Positions 48,901 to 58,458 of a stretch of 64,000 nucleotides of DNA are shown piece after piece; position 1 is the stretch's first letter; the number at the start of each line of letters is the position of its first letter. Under the pieces are notes generated by a model that saw nothing but the letters and a program-made list of their open reading frames with translations, was not told the origin of the DNA and did no database searches. Both the position numbers and the translations under genes were made by a program. This stretch comes from Glandiceps talaboti (lineage: Eukaryota; Hemichordata; Enteropneusta; Spengelidae). The DNA is taken from positions 3,445,001 through 3,509,000 of the forward strand of contig NC_135558.1 in assembly GCF_964340395.1 (NCBI RefSeq), given 5' to 3'.

Positions 48901-51900
48901 TCTTATTAGGCCTTGAAGTTCCAAAATTTCAGCAAAAAAACAAACATTTTTTGCTCAGATTCGCTTGTGACATCACCAGCATACAATCAGTGATGTTGTG
49001 ATTGTTTTCTTATCCTGCCATAGAGGGCATCAGTTTTGTTTATCTTTTCATCAGGTTTAAGAAATATAGGGTCGGTTGGACATGAGAAACACAGAATTAA
49101 TACGACCAACCTTATCATAACAACTGTAAATATAATATCAGGTAACAATGCACTTCCAACCCAAATATTTTGAGGAGACTTGGCCCCACTTCTTCAGTGG
49201 GTAACTGCAGGTTCAAGCCCTGTCGCTGCCTGCTGTTTGTTTCTGAGTGGCTAAAGTCCTTGGGCAAGATTTGAACCACGACTGTGCCTCAGTCAACCCA
49301 GCTGTATAACTGGGGACCTGGTAGGTTGCAATGTGAAGGCTTTAATCCTATGCGCTGAAATGGCTGCAATGGATTGTATGCTCCCCAGGGAGTTGAGGAA
49401 GACTAAAGGGCTGTTGTGCCGTTCTGATCCGAGCCAGGGGTAATAATTGTAAAGCGCTTTGAGCACGGTGTGGGAAAGCGCTATATAAGAAACCAACATT
49501 ATTATTATTATGTTAAATTATTGTATAATTCCTAAAAACATACCTATCAATCACATCTGTTTATTAGCAATCCTGTGCACTTATAAAGTTTTCCCCAATA
49601 CGTCATCCAGTGTATATACAAGTTTTTCCAATGCATTTATCTATTAGCATCCAGTGTCTACATACAGCATGGTACTAAACAGATTGAGAACAGTGATCCA
49701 CCAATTGAAGTCTATTCTGGTAATGACGTGTTTTTAGACTGTAAAGTTATCAACAATGCAATCAGTGGACAATCTGTTGATGACCTCCAATGGTATAGAA
49801 TGGATAGCAATGGCCAAAGGTAAGTCTCAGGTCAACTGTACAAAGCCTGCATCATTTCGTTGTGTAAGCAAATACTTAGTACCTACCTCTAAATTAAGTA
49901 GTCCATGTTTATTACCTGGTTGTAATTCATGGTTCATTGTTTTTATTGTATCTACCTGTTGATTTCTTAAACTATGTTTATTGTATCCCATTTTATTATG
50001 TACACATATCCTTCATTTGACTTTTTTTTCACATCCCAATTTTTTTATTTTACTTCATTGTCACAAAAAGAATTGCCTATTTTACGGTCAATAAGTAATC
50101 TTGTAGTGTAGATGAATTATATAAATTGTGGAGGAAAGAGTTATATGTATATGTCATTTGAAATAAACAGTATTTAATTAGTAAGTAAATTCTGATACAG
50201 AATCTTGTTGTACAAATGACAATATGATTCAATATGATTACATTATTAATTCTATTATTGTGATTGGCTAACCCTGTCTTCAAAAGCCTAATCGTCAATA
50301 CCCACATCACATGAAGATGTGTCTGATGTTGTCTAGCACGACAAAGAGATTTACAGTATGTAATGTAATATCCAGTATTGAGTCTATGTGTTCATTTTCT
50401 GATCGACACTTCATTCAAGTAAAGTATTGAATCCAGACATAAGTATTTTGAAGAGGACATAGTCAAAATCCATCAACTTCTAAGCCAAATAAATTATAGA
50501 TGAATTTTATGACTCATTATTAGATATATGTAACTTATGCAGGATGAATGGTAGATTAGACCAATACTTGGTGCTCCATGAGACATGCTTACGTCTTGCA
50601 ATATTGAATGTTGAAACACATGATGCAGGGACATACCAGTGTGGATCACAAACAATGGCTTCCCCACTTACAATTCAAGTTCTTAGTAAGTACCTTAAAT
50701 ATTCAGCTATTTGAAACATAAACGTTATCTCTGTTCCATTCTCATCCCTAATTTCTAATTTTGGGTAAATTCTATTAATAACGAGTCAGTTATGTGCATG
50801 TAAATGTAGCCATTAATCAAGTCATAATTAAGTGTATTTTTTTATTAGCCTTGATATGTAAATTTGAATTTTTAACTTTCAGACCAATTATAATAACTCT
50901 GTTTGATATAACACATGAAATCCATTGTCATGTCTTTTTTAAATACATTAGTAGTAAAATTTATTTAAGAACAGGGTAGCCAGGAAACAACAGAAGCTGA
51001 TTTCCACCTGGGTCCTGTTACCACACACCAAAAAAAAATTACATACCACACAAAAAGAGATTACAAACAATGCGAAAGCAACGTTTAACAAGACAAGATG
51101 AAAAAGCAACAATATCAAATACAAAATAATGTAGATTTGACTGACACTAGAACTGTTGACAAGCATAATTTGTAATGATGTTTGATATCTGTGTACATCA
51201 AAATGACAATGCTATCCAATGACATATTTAACTATTTCAGTGTAAATTTAAGTCACCTTTTTAAAAAGTACTAGTATCAAATGTGTAATTTAACACAATT
51301 ATTCAGAAATATCTCTTTAATGTTGCTTAGATGCCTGTCCAATTGTAAGCCCTCCAGACCATGGTGAAGTTGATGCATTCAATACAAGAGTTGGGACAAT
51401 AGTCAATTATGAATGTTCTGAATATTACCACCTACAAGGATCAAGTCAACGAACTTGTCAATCAAATGGAGTATGGACAGGAGAGGACCCTGTATGTCAA
51501 GGTATGTGTCAATGTATGGACAGGAGAGGACCCTGTATGTCAAGATATGTGTCAATCAAATGGAGTATGGACAGGATAGGACCCTGTATGTCAAGGTATG
51601 TGTCAATGTATGGACAGGAGAGGACCCTGTATGTCAAGGTATGTGTCAATCAAATGGAGTATGGACAGGATAGGACCCTGTATGTCAATCAAGGTACGTG
51701 TTAATCAAATGGAGTATGGACAGGAGAGGACCATGTATGTCAAGGTATGTGTCAATGTATGGAGTATGGACAGGAGAGGACCCTGTATGTCAAGGTATGT
51801 GTCAGTCAAATGGAGTATGGACAGGAGAGGACCCTGTATGTCAAGGTATGTGTCAATGCATGGACAGGAGAGGACCCTGTATGTCAAGGTACGTGTTAAT

Positions 51901-54900
51901 CAAATGGAGTATGGACAGAAGAGGACCATGTATGTCAAGGTATGTGTCAATGTATGGAGTATGGACAGGAGAGGACCATGTATGTCAAGGTATGTGTCAA
52001 TGTATGGAGTATGGACAGGAGAGGACCCTGTATGTCAAGGTATGTGTCAGTCAAATGGAGTATGGACAGGAGAGGGCCCTGTATGTCAAGGTATGTGTCA
52101 ATGCATGGACAGGAGAGGACCCTGTATGTCAAGGTACGTGTTAATCAAATGGAGTATGGACAGAAGAGGACCATGTATGTCAAGGTATGTGTCAATGTAT
52201 GGAGTATGGACAGGAGAGGACCATGTATGTCAAGGTATGTGTCAATGTATGGAGTATGGACAGGAGAGGACCCTGTATGTCAAGGTATGTGTCAATCAAA
52301 TGGAGTATGGACAGGAGAGGACCATGTATGTCAAGGTATGTGTCAATGTATGGAGTATGGACAGGAGAGGACCATGTATGTCAAGGTATGTGTCAATGTA
52401 TGGAGTATGGACAGGAGAGGACCCTGTATGTCAAGGTATGTGTCAATGCATGGACAGGAGAGGACCCTGTATGTCAAGGTATGTGTTAATCAAATGGAGT
52501 ATGGACAGGAGAGGACCATGTATGTCAAGGTATGTGTCAATGTATGGAGTATGGACAGGAGAGGACCATGTATGTCAAGGTATGTGTCAGTCAAATGGAG
52601 TATGGACAGGAGAGGACCCTGTATGACAAGGCATGTCAAAGAAATTGTGAATTTAATGGAGTCTGGATACGAGAGGGCCTTGCATATCAAGGTAATTGGA
52701 GTACAGACAGGAAAGGGCATATGTTAAGGTACGATGTGAGTGATGCCAGCTCTGTACACCTTTCCATTTGACATGATTGGAGAGATTACACTGAGACAGT
52801 CATGTGTTGTATTCACTTATGCATTTATAGAACATAATGTTTCTTCTATTGTAGTGTATAGCTGTGGATTGATAACTTTTCCTACAAATGGCAGACATAC
52901 TGGACAGTACATTCATGAAGGTTTAGTTGGAGAAACTTTGGAATTTATATGCAATTTGGGATATGTGTTACGAGGTGCTAGATTTCTACAGTGCCAAGAT
53001 GACGGCACTTGGAGTGCATCTAAACCAACTTGTACGAGTAAGTTTTTTCAGTATATTATGATGAAGAAAACTAAGACTTCCTCAGTTGGAAATCTAGGAA
53101 TGATTGATATTACACTCTTTTTGGATGGCTATATGAGACATGTAGATGTTTATGACCCTGTGGACTGTTATGCACCATCTATTTTCTGAGGCTGAAAGCT
53201 GAGGAAAATAGTTGCTATATAACAGCATGAGGGGTAATATGTTGTCTACTAGTGCCTGAAGAAGGCCAGACAATAAGAGTTTCATATAAACACATCACTT
53301 CCCACTGGCAGACAGGTATTCTTTCCATAAAGAAAGAAAATCATCGGTAGGACTATTATATAGTCTTGTGCTACTGTTAGTAATAGTGCCCTAGGGAAAA
53401 TAGAAAATGAATATTGCATTCTGTATGCAAATTTGGGTCACCATGGGTCGTTAATCCATATCATGTGACACAGCCTAAGCCAATCACTGAAGGCTGTATG
53501 AAAATGATGTTGTAAATTCTCAGATTTGTGCGGTTTTACCCAAATTTTTGTATAACATACATTTACATATGAAACTTCAGATAATATAAGATGTATGCTC
53601 ACCCATATTGTAAGTACATCTTATGTTGATTTGCATGCTAAGCATGCATTTTAAAACCCAAAAGTTATTAATTTACTCATAAATTCTGAATTATCATGCA
53701 TTTACATGTAGACCTAATTAGTCTGGATTTAGGATAAACCCCTAATATCAATGAATTTACATGTAAAGCAAATTCAAATGCAGCCACATGAGCACATATT
53801 TGTTTGTGAGTTTAGAATATGTATTTTCAAAGTGAATTGAACTTTGAAACTTATAGTATGCTGATAGGGCCGAAATGTTTACTTTGTAGGTAAATGTGAG
53901 CTTCAGAACTGTGGTTATGGACAGTACTGTACTTTGTCTGGTGGGGATCCTGTGTGTCATTGTCTAGATGTCAGTCAGTGTCCCAACAATGATGAACCAA
54001 TCTGTGGCAAAGATGCTGTTACTTACCAGAGTGATTGTCACCGTGCAGTTGAAGAATGTCTTACTGGGAGTGTCATTGTAAAATCTCATGATGGAGAATG
54101 TGGACAAAGTAAGATTTCTTTATCAGGATTCTCCTGTCCACTTCTAAAACTTTCAGTGTTATAACTTGAATATAATTTAAACTACCTATACTGACAGTAT
54201 AGTTTACTTAATGAATAGCACACATTTTCCAAACATCTTGAATCTTTATGTACATCATTTGTGTATAGTTATATCTAGCAGAAGGTATATTCAGCCAAAA
54301 GATATTTCAATGCTACATGTGTTACATGTTTCAACCATTACTGGCATCTAATATCATCAACACTCATGTAGGTACCCAGCTGAGCTATTTCTATTTTTCA
54401 CTTTTTGCTGGCATTTTCTGTCAATATATCTCACACAGATGTTAATATTTCTTGTTTAAAAATGCATGTCAATTTCAGTAAATTATTCTCTGTGTTTCTC
54501 ACTATAATACTAATAAACTTGTTTATAAGATTGGTTTTACGCCTCACTGCTGCCATTTGTCCGAGTGGCTAAACTCCTTGAACAAGATTAATTAAACCAC
54601 AATTGTGCTCCAGTCAACCCAGCAGCTGTATAATTTGGGACCAAGTGTAGATTTAGGTTTTTGCTAGGGATGATAAGTCTCAGCCCTCATGAAGTAGGCA
54701 TTTATTATACCTATGAGGCTATCAACTCTAAATATTAAAGGAAAGTATTATAAACTTGTTATAATTATGAATTAAACTGTTGTTATTCAATGTGGTAGAT
54801 TTAACACAAATAGGGAATAGCAGTGCCTCTGATGTGTGGATATCATCACCCTGTAATCAAGATAGTGTAAACATCTGAAGTCTCCAAAGTGTAGGCAGCA

Positions 54901-56501
54901 TGATCATGGAAGTTATCAGAAATATCACTCTACTGTAGGCATAATGAAACCAATGTCCATTCAATCGCTTAAGTCAACAATAGTTTTAGTTTGTATCTAT
55001 TTGATAAGCCAAAACATTGATTGCAGCTGTCATATCTAAGCCATGATTGTATTAAGTCATTGTTCTATATCAGCTGTTATATAACATTGCACTCATGCTG
55101 GAACTGTATGTGGTTTTTTTTTTATCAAGTTGGATTATGTCATATCAAGCCAGAAGTACATTCAGATACTCAGACGTGCAGTCCTGTGTACTACTGGGAT
55201 GATGAAAATTTAGTGTGTAAAAGAACACAGAAGTATGAATGTTTACTACATGGTGGGTTTACAACATATGAAGAATGCAAACACCACTGTGGTAGGTCCT
55301 AATATTATGTTGTTGTCTACTAACATGTTAAATGAACCATCAAATGAAACTATTTCTAAATGTAAAAGTCCCATCAGAGATCGGATTGCTGCCTTTAGTA
55401 CATTTGCATTATTACTAACATACAATTTGAAATAAGATACACCTTGGTAACATACTCAGCTGTGAAATCTTGTGCAGAAGGTTTACTGCACTTGACATAT
55501 GTTCAGCCATTTAGGAGATTTCCTGCAATGGTTTATGGGAAGTCATTTGTTGATGACAACACATGTATTTAAATGAGTGATGAGTGTAAGTGAATGAATG
55601 AATGAATGAGTGAGTGAGTGAGTGAGTGAGTGAGTGAGTGAGTGAGTGAGTGAGTGATGAGTGTAAGTGAATGAATGAATGAGTGAGTGAGTGAGTGAGT
55701 GAGTGAGTGAGTGAGTGAGTGAGTGAGTGAGTGAGTGAGTGAGTGAGAATAAATAATGCTACATAGGAAAAGGATAAAGCTACTAGTAAACTTGTATTTG
55801 TTCATCTCAATTCATTTACATGTGTATTACATTAATATTAACTGTCAAGCTGTGAGTTTTCTTTTGATTTCTCCTGGTCAAAGTATATTATACTAGATCA
55901 ACAATGACTGAATATTAATTTTGGGCTCACTAATAATATTCTTTTTAGGAAATTTAATCAAAAGTTTAATTCTAATTGATTGTTGTGTTGACAGCTAACA
56001 TTTGCACTAAACCAATAGAGACAGGACAATGCAGTCAGACAACCCAACGCTGGGGATATGATGGTACACACTGTGTCAGTTTTCAATACACTGGCTGTGA
56101 TGGAAACGAAAACAACTTTGCTTCTAAAGATGAATGTATAGTTACCTGCCCAACTAAAAGTAAGTTCTAGGTAACTTAACATATTCATAGCTTAATAACT
56201 GAAAATCATTAATTATGCAAATTACTCATTAAAACTAAAAGCTGCATCAACAAACTTCATAGGACATGTGTGCTTTCTTATGGTTAATGTATGTACCAAA
56301 TTGTATTGTATTTGAAGTATGATTCTTAAGATATACAATGTAGCTTGATTATTACAAAACCTCAATTATGCTAATGACTAATTACAATTTATTGGGTGTT
56401 TACCAAAATATAATAAGTTCTTGCAATCACCATATGAAAGATGTGTAGCAAGTTTCATTAGAATCGATGCAGTAGATTTTGAGATATCGTGTTCACACTC
56501 G

Positions 56502-56598
<97 letters not shown>

Positions 56599-57663
56599 AT
56601 TGACGACAGAAGTATAACATTACCTATCCTTACGGGAGATAAAAATGAGTGCAAATGAGTTTTTTAAAACTTTTCACAAACTAAATTATTTTTTGGTAAT
56701 TATTAAAAGCTACATATAAACAACACTATTGGCGCAATATTTATTATCATGCATGTATGATTGACCATTGCGACTGCATGTGTTCTCCAAAGAGACAGAT
56801 TTGTTCATTTTCTGATTAGATGTCTCCATCTCCCCCTTCACCCCCAAGAAATATTGTCAGGTCTAACAAGATATCTTGATATGTTTGCACACAGTAAGCT
56901 GTACACACTGTCAGCCAGCAATGGACCTGCTAACTGCATGTCGTCTAGCAAATTACGGTAGGTATGATTTCTTTGAAATGTTGAACCTTATGCTAAGGTA
57001 TAAAATCGAAGGGTCAATTGGGGTAGCTATGATATCACGACCAGAGGTTTTCCCCTAAACCCTTGCAGGAAATCCTCAAAATTGCTGAACATAATACAGT
57101 AGGGCTTTTTAACAAGATATCGAAGTTGAGTTAGTTATCAAAGTGTTATTTTATAAACCCCAAATTATATATGAAGTTGATAGCAATAATCAAAACAAAT
57201 CAGAAAGAAGCCTGCAACTTTCATGTAATATAGGAAATTTTACTTCTTTGCAGCAATTAAAGCCAAGCTTGTGGGAATCTGGGAATATACATCTGGAACT
57301 CAGTTTGACCTCGATATAGAAAACGTATTACAAGGAAAAGGTTGTCCTTATCAATGCCGGATGAAGAGTGCTCTTCATTATGATATCAACCATTGCCAAT
57401 GTCCTCACCTTCGTATACTTGACAGTTCCTATTTACTGATTATCACAAAGTTTAATGATGTATCCGTCAATTATACTGAACCAATAATCGACCGTGGCAC
57501 CTTTGTTACCATTTGGAATGAAGAGTTGGAAATGATGTTAAATCATGCTAGTGATTGTCAGATGGAAGTTAATATAGCAGCTGATGGTGCACAAACACAA
57601 TGTGTCTCTGTTCCTGATGACATCCACTGTCTCATTCCAAAAGATAGTCTATCGTGTCCATAA
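31348..57663 (+). CDS. Secreted WFIKKN-like/CCP mosaic protein, complete coding region
   Basis: Twenty-two exons: 31348-31438, 32652-32786, 38742-38930, 39243-39473, 41034-41216, 41597-41779, 42540-42731, 43137-43328, 44462-44650, 45158-45289, 45958-46140, 46545-46727, 48488-48673, 49648-49819, 50543-50685, 51331-51501, 52855-53037, 53890-54108, 55130-55291, 55995-56159, 56895-56957, 57254-57663. Frame is kept throughout; product 1318 aa. Order: signal peptide, WAP-like 31-75, CCP1-6 76-465, Ig1 466-572, CCP7-9 573-756, Ig2 757-861, CCP10-11 862-979, follistatin/Kazal 980-1052, Kunitz 1053-1106 and 1107-1161, NTR 1162-1318. WFIKKN proteins have WAP, follistatin/Kazal, Ig, two Kunitz and NTR and bind GDF8/11; no CCPs are known in them to me. 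Inferred: a protease-inhibitor-like or complement-regulatory secreted protein. The 5.9-kb intron after the WAP exon could hide exons. Confidence 0.87.
32652..32786 (+). CDS. Mosaic gene exon 2: WAP-like module
   Basis: Reads (Y)TCTQYDAFYTLQHQCG, then CNSHDDCGNGEECLCDGKC and GLSCLVE. Eight Cys with the spacing of a WAP core, except that the adjacent CC of classical WAP is CLC. Confidence 0.85.
33366..33522 (+). repeat. (TGAT)n/(TCAT)n microsatellite
   Basis: About 21 TGAT units, five TCAT units, then about ten TGAT units; gives the Asn-Gln-Ser frame on the minus strand. Confidence 0.96.
36665..36770. repeat. Clustered CGTAATTACGAG palindromes
   Basis: Four copies of TAATTACG in both orientations (near 36680, 36702, 36718, 36741), each half-palindromic, between A- and T-rich flanks. 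Probably the end of a foldback element. Confidence 0.7.
38742..38930 (+). CDS. Mosaic gene exon 3: CCP1
   Basis: Reads (D)DLPQCVTPPHPNNG, FTCNDGHILIGHQTAVC and SSGSWDVSLPHC. Acceptor TTTGTAG, donor GTAAGG. Confidence 0.93.
39243..39473 (+). CDS. Mosaic gene exon 4: CCP2 with poly-Asp loop
   Basis: Reads (D)VSENCDKADLPVVVY, then a run DDNN plus ten Asp encoded by GAT repeats (39311-39341), YTCQDGYYIVG and CQSDGTWSDIIFTC. The acidic run lies in the variable loop between Cys I and Cys II. Confidence 0.92.
39525..39605 (+). repeat. (GT)n microsatellite
   Basis: About 40 GT units in the intron after the poly-Asp CCP. Confidence 0.95.
39641..39942 (+). mobile_element. tRNA-derived SINE, type B (CTATGAGG tail)
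   Basis: Same tRNA-like head as type A (GGTTAGAGTGGCCGGC, GGTTCGAGCCCC) and shared body, but the 3' part reads ACCCTCATGAAAAGAGG, TATTATACCTATGAGGC and ends in (TTA)n. Confidence 0.9.
40015..40660. repeat. Degenerate dispersed repeat with about 110-bp internal copies
   Basis: Recurring phrases: GCAAATTAGGTCTAAAAATG and GCAAATTAGGTTTAAAAATG; TTGCAAAGATAACAACA twice with AAGATACAACG; CATAGCAACA. Chance frames only. Confidence 0.55.
41034..41216 (+). CDS. Mosaic gene exon 5: CCP3
   Basis: Reads (E)VSCGNPEAPNNGVLD, ITCESGYHMEG and CQSDGTWSEQEVTLC. Phase 1 at both ends. Confidence 0.94.
41597..41779 (+). CDS. Mosaic gene exon 6: CCP4
   Basis: Reads (P)VVCPDIDLSEGAPLY, FTCPSGYRLLG and CKSDGSWTDNVPTC. 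Donor GTATGT. Confidence 0.94.
42540..42731 (+). CDS. Mosaic gene exon 7: CCP5
   Basis: Reads (A)ISCGMPDTGNDVLIQ, FMCKSGTYKTL and CTSDGTWSGDSTLC. Confidence 0.93.
43137..43328 (+). CDS. Mosaic gene exon 8: CCP6
   Basis: Reads (K)ACPPLPDLANPSHT, YHCRSNYKMGGHSRLKC and GQWDSTDVPSC. Confidence 0.93.
43971..44123. mobile_element. Palindromic element, about 153 bp
   Basis: Imperfect inverted repeat centred near 44047: left AATAAACCACCCCCTGGGGA and GGTTTTGACCAGTGAAC, right GTTCACTGGTCAAAACC and CCCAGGGGTGGTTTATCG. A second inverted pair, TATTATACCAGTACAGTATA near 44118 and TATACTGGTATAATATA near 44333, suggests a larger or nested element up to about 44350. Confidence 0.8.
44462..44650 (+). CDS. 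Mosaic gene exon 9: Ig1, first half
   Basis: Reads (D)ESGFSRYEVRAFPNA, VFLDCLIPV and RTRWYRPNN, with the B-strand Cys and core Trp of an Ig domain. Confidence 0.85.
44681..45110 (+). mobile_element. tRNA-derived SINE, type A, with internal duplication
   Basis: Head GGTTAGAGTGGCCGACTTGG and GGTTGCAGTTTCGAACCCC, tail ending TTTGAGCACAGAGTGGGAAG. A segment of about 70 bp (AAGTATAAAGGGCCATTGTG) is duplicated in tandem at about 44930 and 45003. It sits in the intron that splits Ig1. Confidence 0.88.
45158..45289 (+). CDS. Mosaic gene exon 10: Ig1, second half
   Basis: Reads (G)YRSWYRFSLNQIQ, HEDAGEYRCGMF and FTNITLHVI. DAGEYRC is the Ig DxGxYxC motif. No Met-led frame marks this exon. Confidence 0.9.
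45958..46140 (+). CDS. Mosaic gene exon 11: CCP7
   Basis: Reads (P)KCYDPRPEISGHVQV, FICDTGYKRNG and CQNDGTWSGVIPNC. Confidence 0.94.
46545..46727 (+). CDS. Mosaic gene exon 12: CCP8
   Basis: Reads (E)CREDALADPANGYSV, FFCYHGYHLDD and CNDGIWLGNTPSC. Confidence 0.93.
48488..48673 (+). CDS. Mosaic gene exon 13: CCP9
   Basis: Reads (V)SCPNEYIQAPSNGAI, FTCDENFAMYG and CVCQDDGQWDCQIPQC. It has an extra Cys pair compared with a standard CCP. Confidence 0.92.
49204..49512 (+). mobile_element. tRNA-derived SINE, type A, 5'-truncated
   Basis: Begins inside the head at CTGCAGGTTCAAGCCCTGTC, so the A box is missing; body and AAAGCGCTTTGAGCACGG tail are nearly identical to the copy at 5439-5812. Ends in (ATT)n. 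Confidence 0.9.
49648..49819 (+). CDS. Mosaic gene exon 14: Ig2, first half
   Basis: Reads (A)SSVYIQHGTKQIENS, VFLDCKVI and DDLQWYRMDSNG. Ends in phase 2, like a classic split Ig fold. Confidence 0.88.
50543..50685 (+). CDS. Mosaic gene exon 15: Ig2, second half
   Basis: Reads MNGRLDQYLVLHETC, LRLAILNVETHDAGTYQCG and SPLTIQVL. DAGTYQC is the Ig F-strand motif. Confidence 0.9.
51331..51501 (+). CDS. Mosaic gene exon 16: CCP10
   Basis: Reads (N)ACPIVSPPDHGEVDA, YECSEYYHLQGSSQRTC and QSNGVWTGEDPVCQ. Donor GTATGT at 51502. Its last 40 bases and donor are the founder of the following array. Confidence 0.93.
51454..52692 (+). repeat. 43/50/51-bp array copied from the CCP10 exon end and donor
   Basis: About 24-25 units, each holding ATGGAGTATGGACAGGAGAG, GACCCTGTATGTCAAG and GTATGT. 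Unit lengths are 51, 50 and 43, arranged in a higher-order block of about 242 bp (compare 51889 and 52131). The final diverged copy (52627-52692) still resembles the exon. Frames of up to 342 residues are artefacts of the array. Confidence 0.95.
52855..53037 (+). CDS. Mosaic gene exon 17: CCP11
   Basis: Reads (V)YSCGLITFPTNGRHT, FICNLGYVLRG and CQDDGTWSASKPTC. Donor GTAAGT. Confidence 0.94.
53890..54108 (+). CDS. Mosaic gene exon 18: follistatin/Kazal module
   Basis: Reads (S)KCELQNCGYGQYCTLSG then CHCLDVSQCPNNDEPICG, KDAVTYQSDCHRAVEEC and DGECG: a follistatin N-loop plus Kazal core (CGxxxxTYxxxC). Confidence 0.93.
54545..54745 (+). mobile_element. tRNA-derived SINE, type B, 5'-truncated
   Basis: Body AACTCCTTGAACAAGATTAA and tail GCCCTCATGAAGTAGGC, TTATTATACCTATGAGGC match the type B copy at 39641; most of the tRNA head is lost. 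Confidence 0.85.
55130..55291 (+). CDS. Mosaic gene exon 19: Kunitz module 1
   Basis: Reads (I)GLCHIKPEVHSDTQTC, SPVYYWDDENLVCKRTQ and ECLLHGGFTTYEECKHHC. Six Cys, spacing between Cys 1 and 2 longer than standard (12) and no basic P1 residue (Ser). Confidence 0.88.
55590..55746 (+). repeat. (GAGT)n microsatellite
   Basis: GAGT units interrupted once by GATGAGTGTAAGTGAATGAA; the whole block was duplicated. Confidence 0.96.
55995..56159 (+). CDS. Mosaic gene exon 20: Kunitz module 2
   Basis: Reads (A)NICTKPIETGQCSQ, RWGYDGTHCVSFQYTGC and NNFASKDECIVTC. Cys spacing 8-13-7-12-3, close to canonical; the P1 position is Ser, not Lys/Arg. Confidence 0.93.
56503..56596 (+). repeat. (CA)n microsatellite
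   Basis: Two CA runs separated by one GG change. Confidence 0.95.
56895..56957 (+). CDS. Mosaic gene exon 21: start of NTR domain
   Basis: Short 63-nt exon: (I)SCTHCQPAMDLLTACRLANY. Acceptor CACACAG, donor GTAGGT. It supplies the first Cys cluster of the NTR fold and joins in frame to AIKAK. Confidence 0.85.
57254..57663 (+). CDS. Mosaic gene exon 22: NTR (netrin/C345C) domain and stop
   Basis: Reads (A)IKAKLVGIWEYTSGTQFD, CQCPHLRILDSSYLLI and ends CLIPKDSLSCP; stop TAA. The C-x-CP-x-L then YLLI block after AIKAKL is typical of NTR modules; several NGT/NYT-type sites. Confidence 0.88.
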
Positions 57664-58204
57664 ATATTGAGAACACCTAATGACATGCACTTTCAGAATA
57701 GTCAATTTTCTGGTTCCAAGATGCAGTGTGCAAGAGGACATCACTTATGTTGTTACGTTTAGTCTTGTTTTGTCTTTATTAGGTTTGAAATAACATTTTC
57801 ATCAGGAAATAATGGAAAGACATGTTGACCTTTGATTGTGAGTGATTTTATAGTCAGAACAAAGACTAAACACCATCAATGACAGAGGGATTTTATAGGT
57901 GAACCCAGGGTACCGTCATGTGACAACCCCCCCCCCCCCCCCTGAGTAGCGTGTGCAAACCCCTCAGTGCACACACAATACATGGCATTGTATGGAGAGA
58001 TGTGCAATACATCTTGGAACTGACAACAGGTCTATTACCACTGGCTGGCTAGCCAACTTTCATAGACATATTATACTTCTATAGCCATATATATAGCCAT
58101 ATAATATATATTAATCTCATCTCAGTCTACTACATAATATATGTGTCAGTTTCAATGCATAATATCTTATATACATACATATTCTATACTGGGTATATCA
58201 CATA

Positions 58205-58458
58205 CATTTAGAGGTGTTCTTCTGAATGAAGCAAAGATATTAGAATAACATAATTATACCAGTGCCAATAATATCAAAGAAAAATCAGGGAAACTAATGG
58301 CAATTTTGAACGTTTTGATTCACATTTCTAACACAGCAGAACCACTGATGTAGACACACGTTGTCATGACACAGACACATGTTATGACATAGAATGACCA
58401 GAGTATATATTCCATATTTTTTGTTGAACATGGCTCATGCATGGTATAATATCATAAT
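58205..58458. mobile_element. Second copy of the 11937-12290 element, partial
   Basis: Direct-orientation match to 12060-12285, including AATAACATAATTATACCAG and AGAATGACCAGAGTATATAT; the left arm of the palindrome is absent. Confidence 0.85.

Noticed and set aside
51598-52626. 342-residue ORF of MDRRGPCMSRYVS-like repeats
   Set aside because: Generated by the CCP10-derived array; no start context, mixed unit lengths and full dependence on repeat phase.
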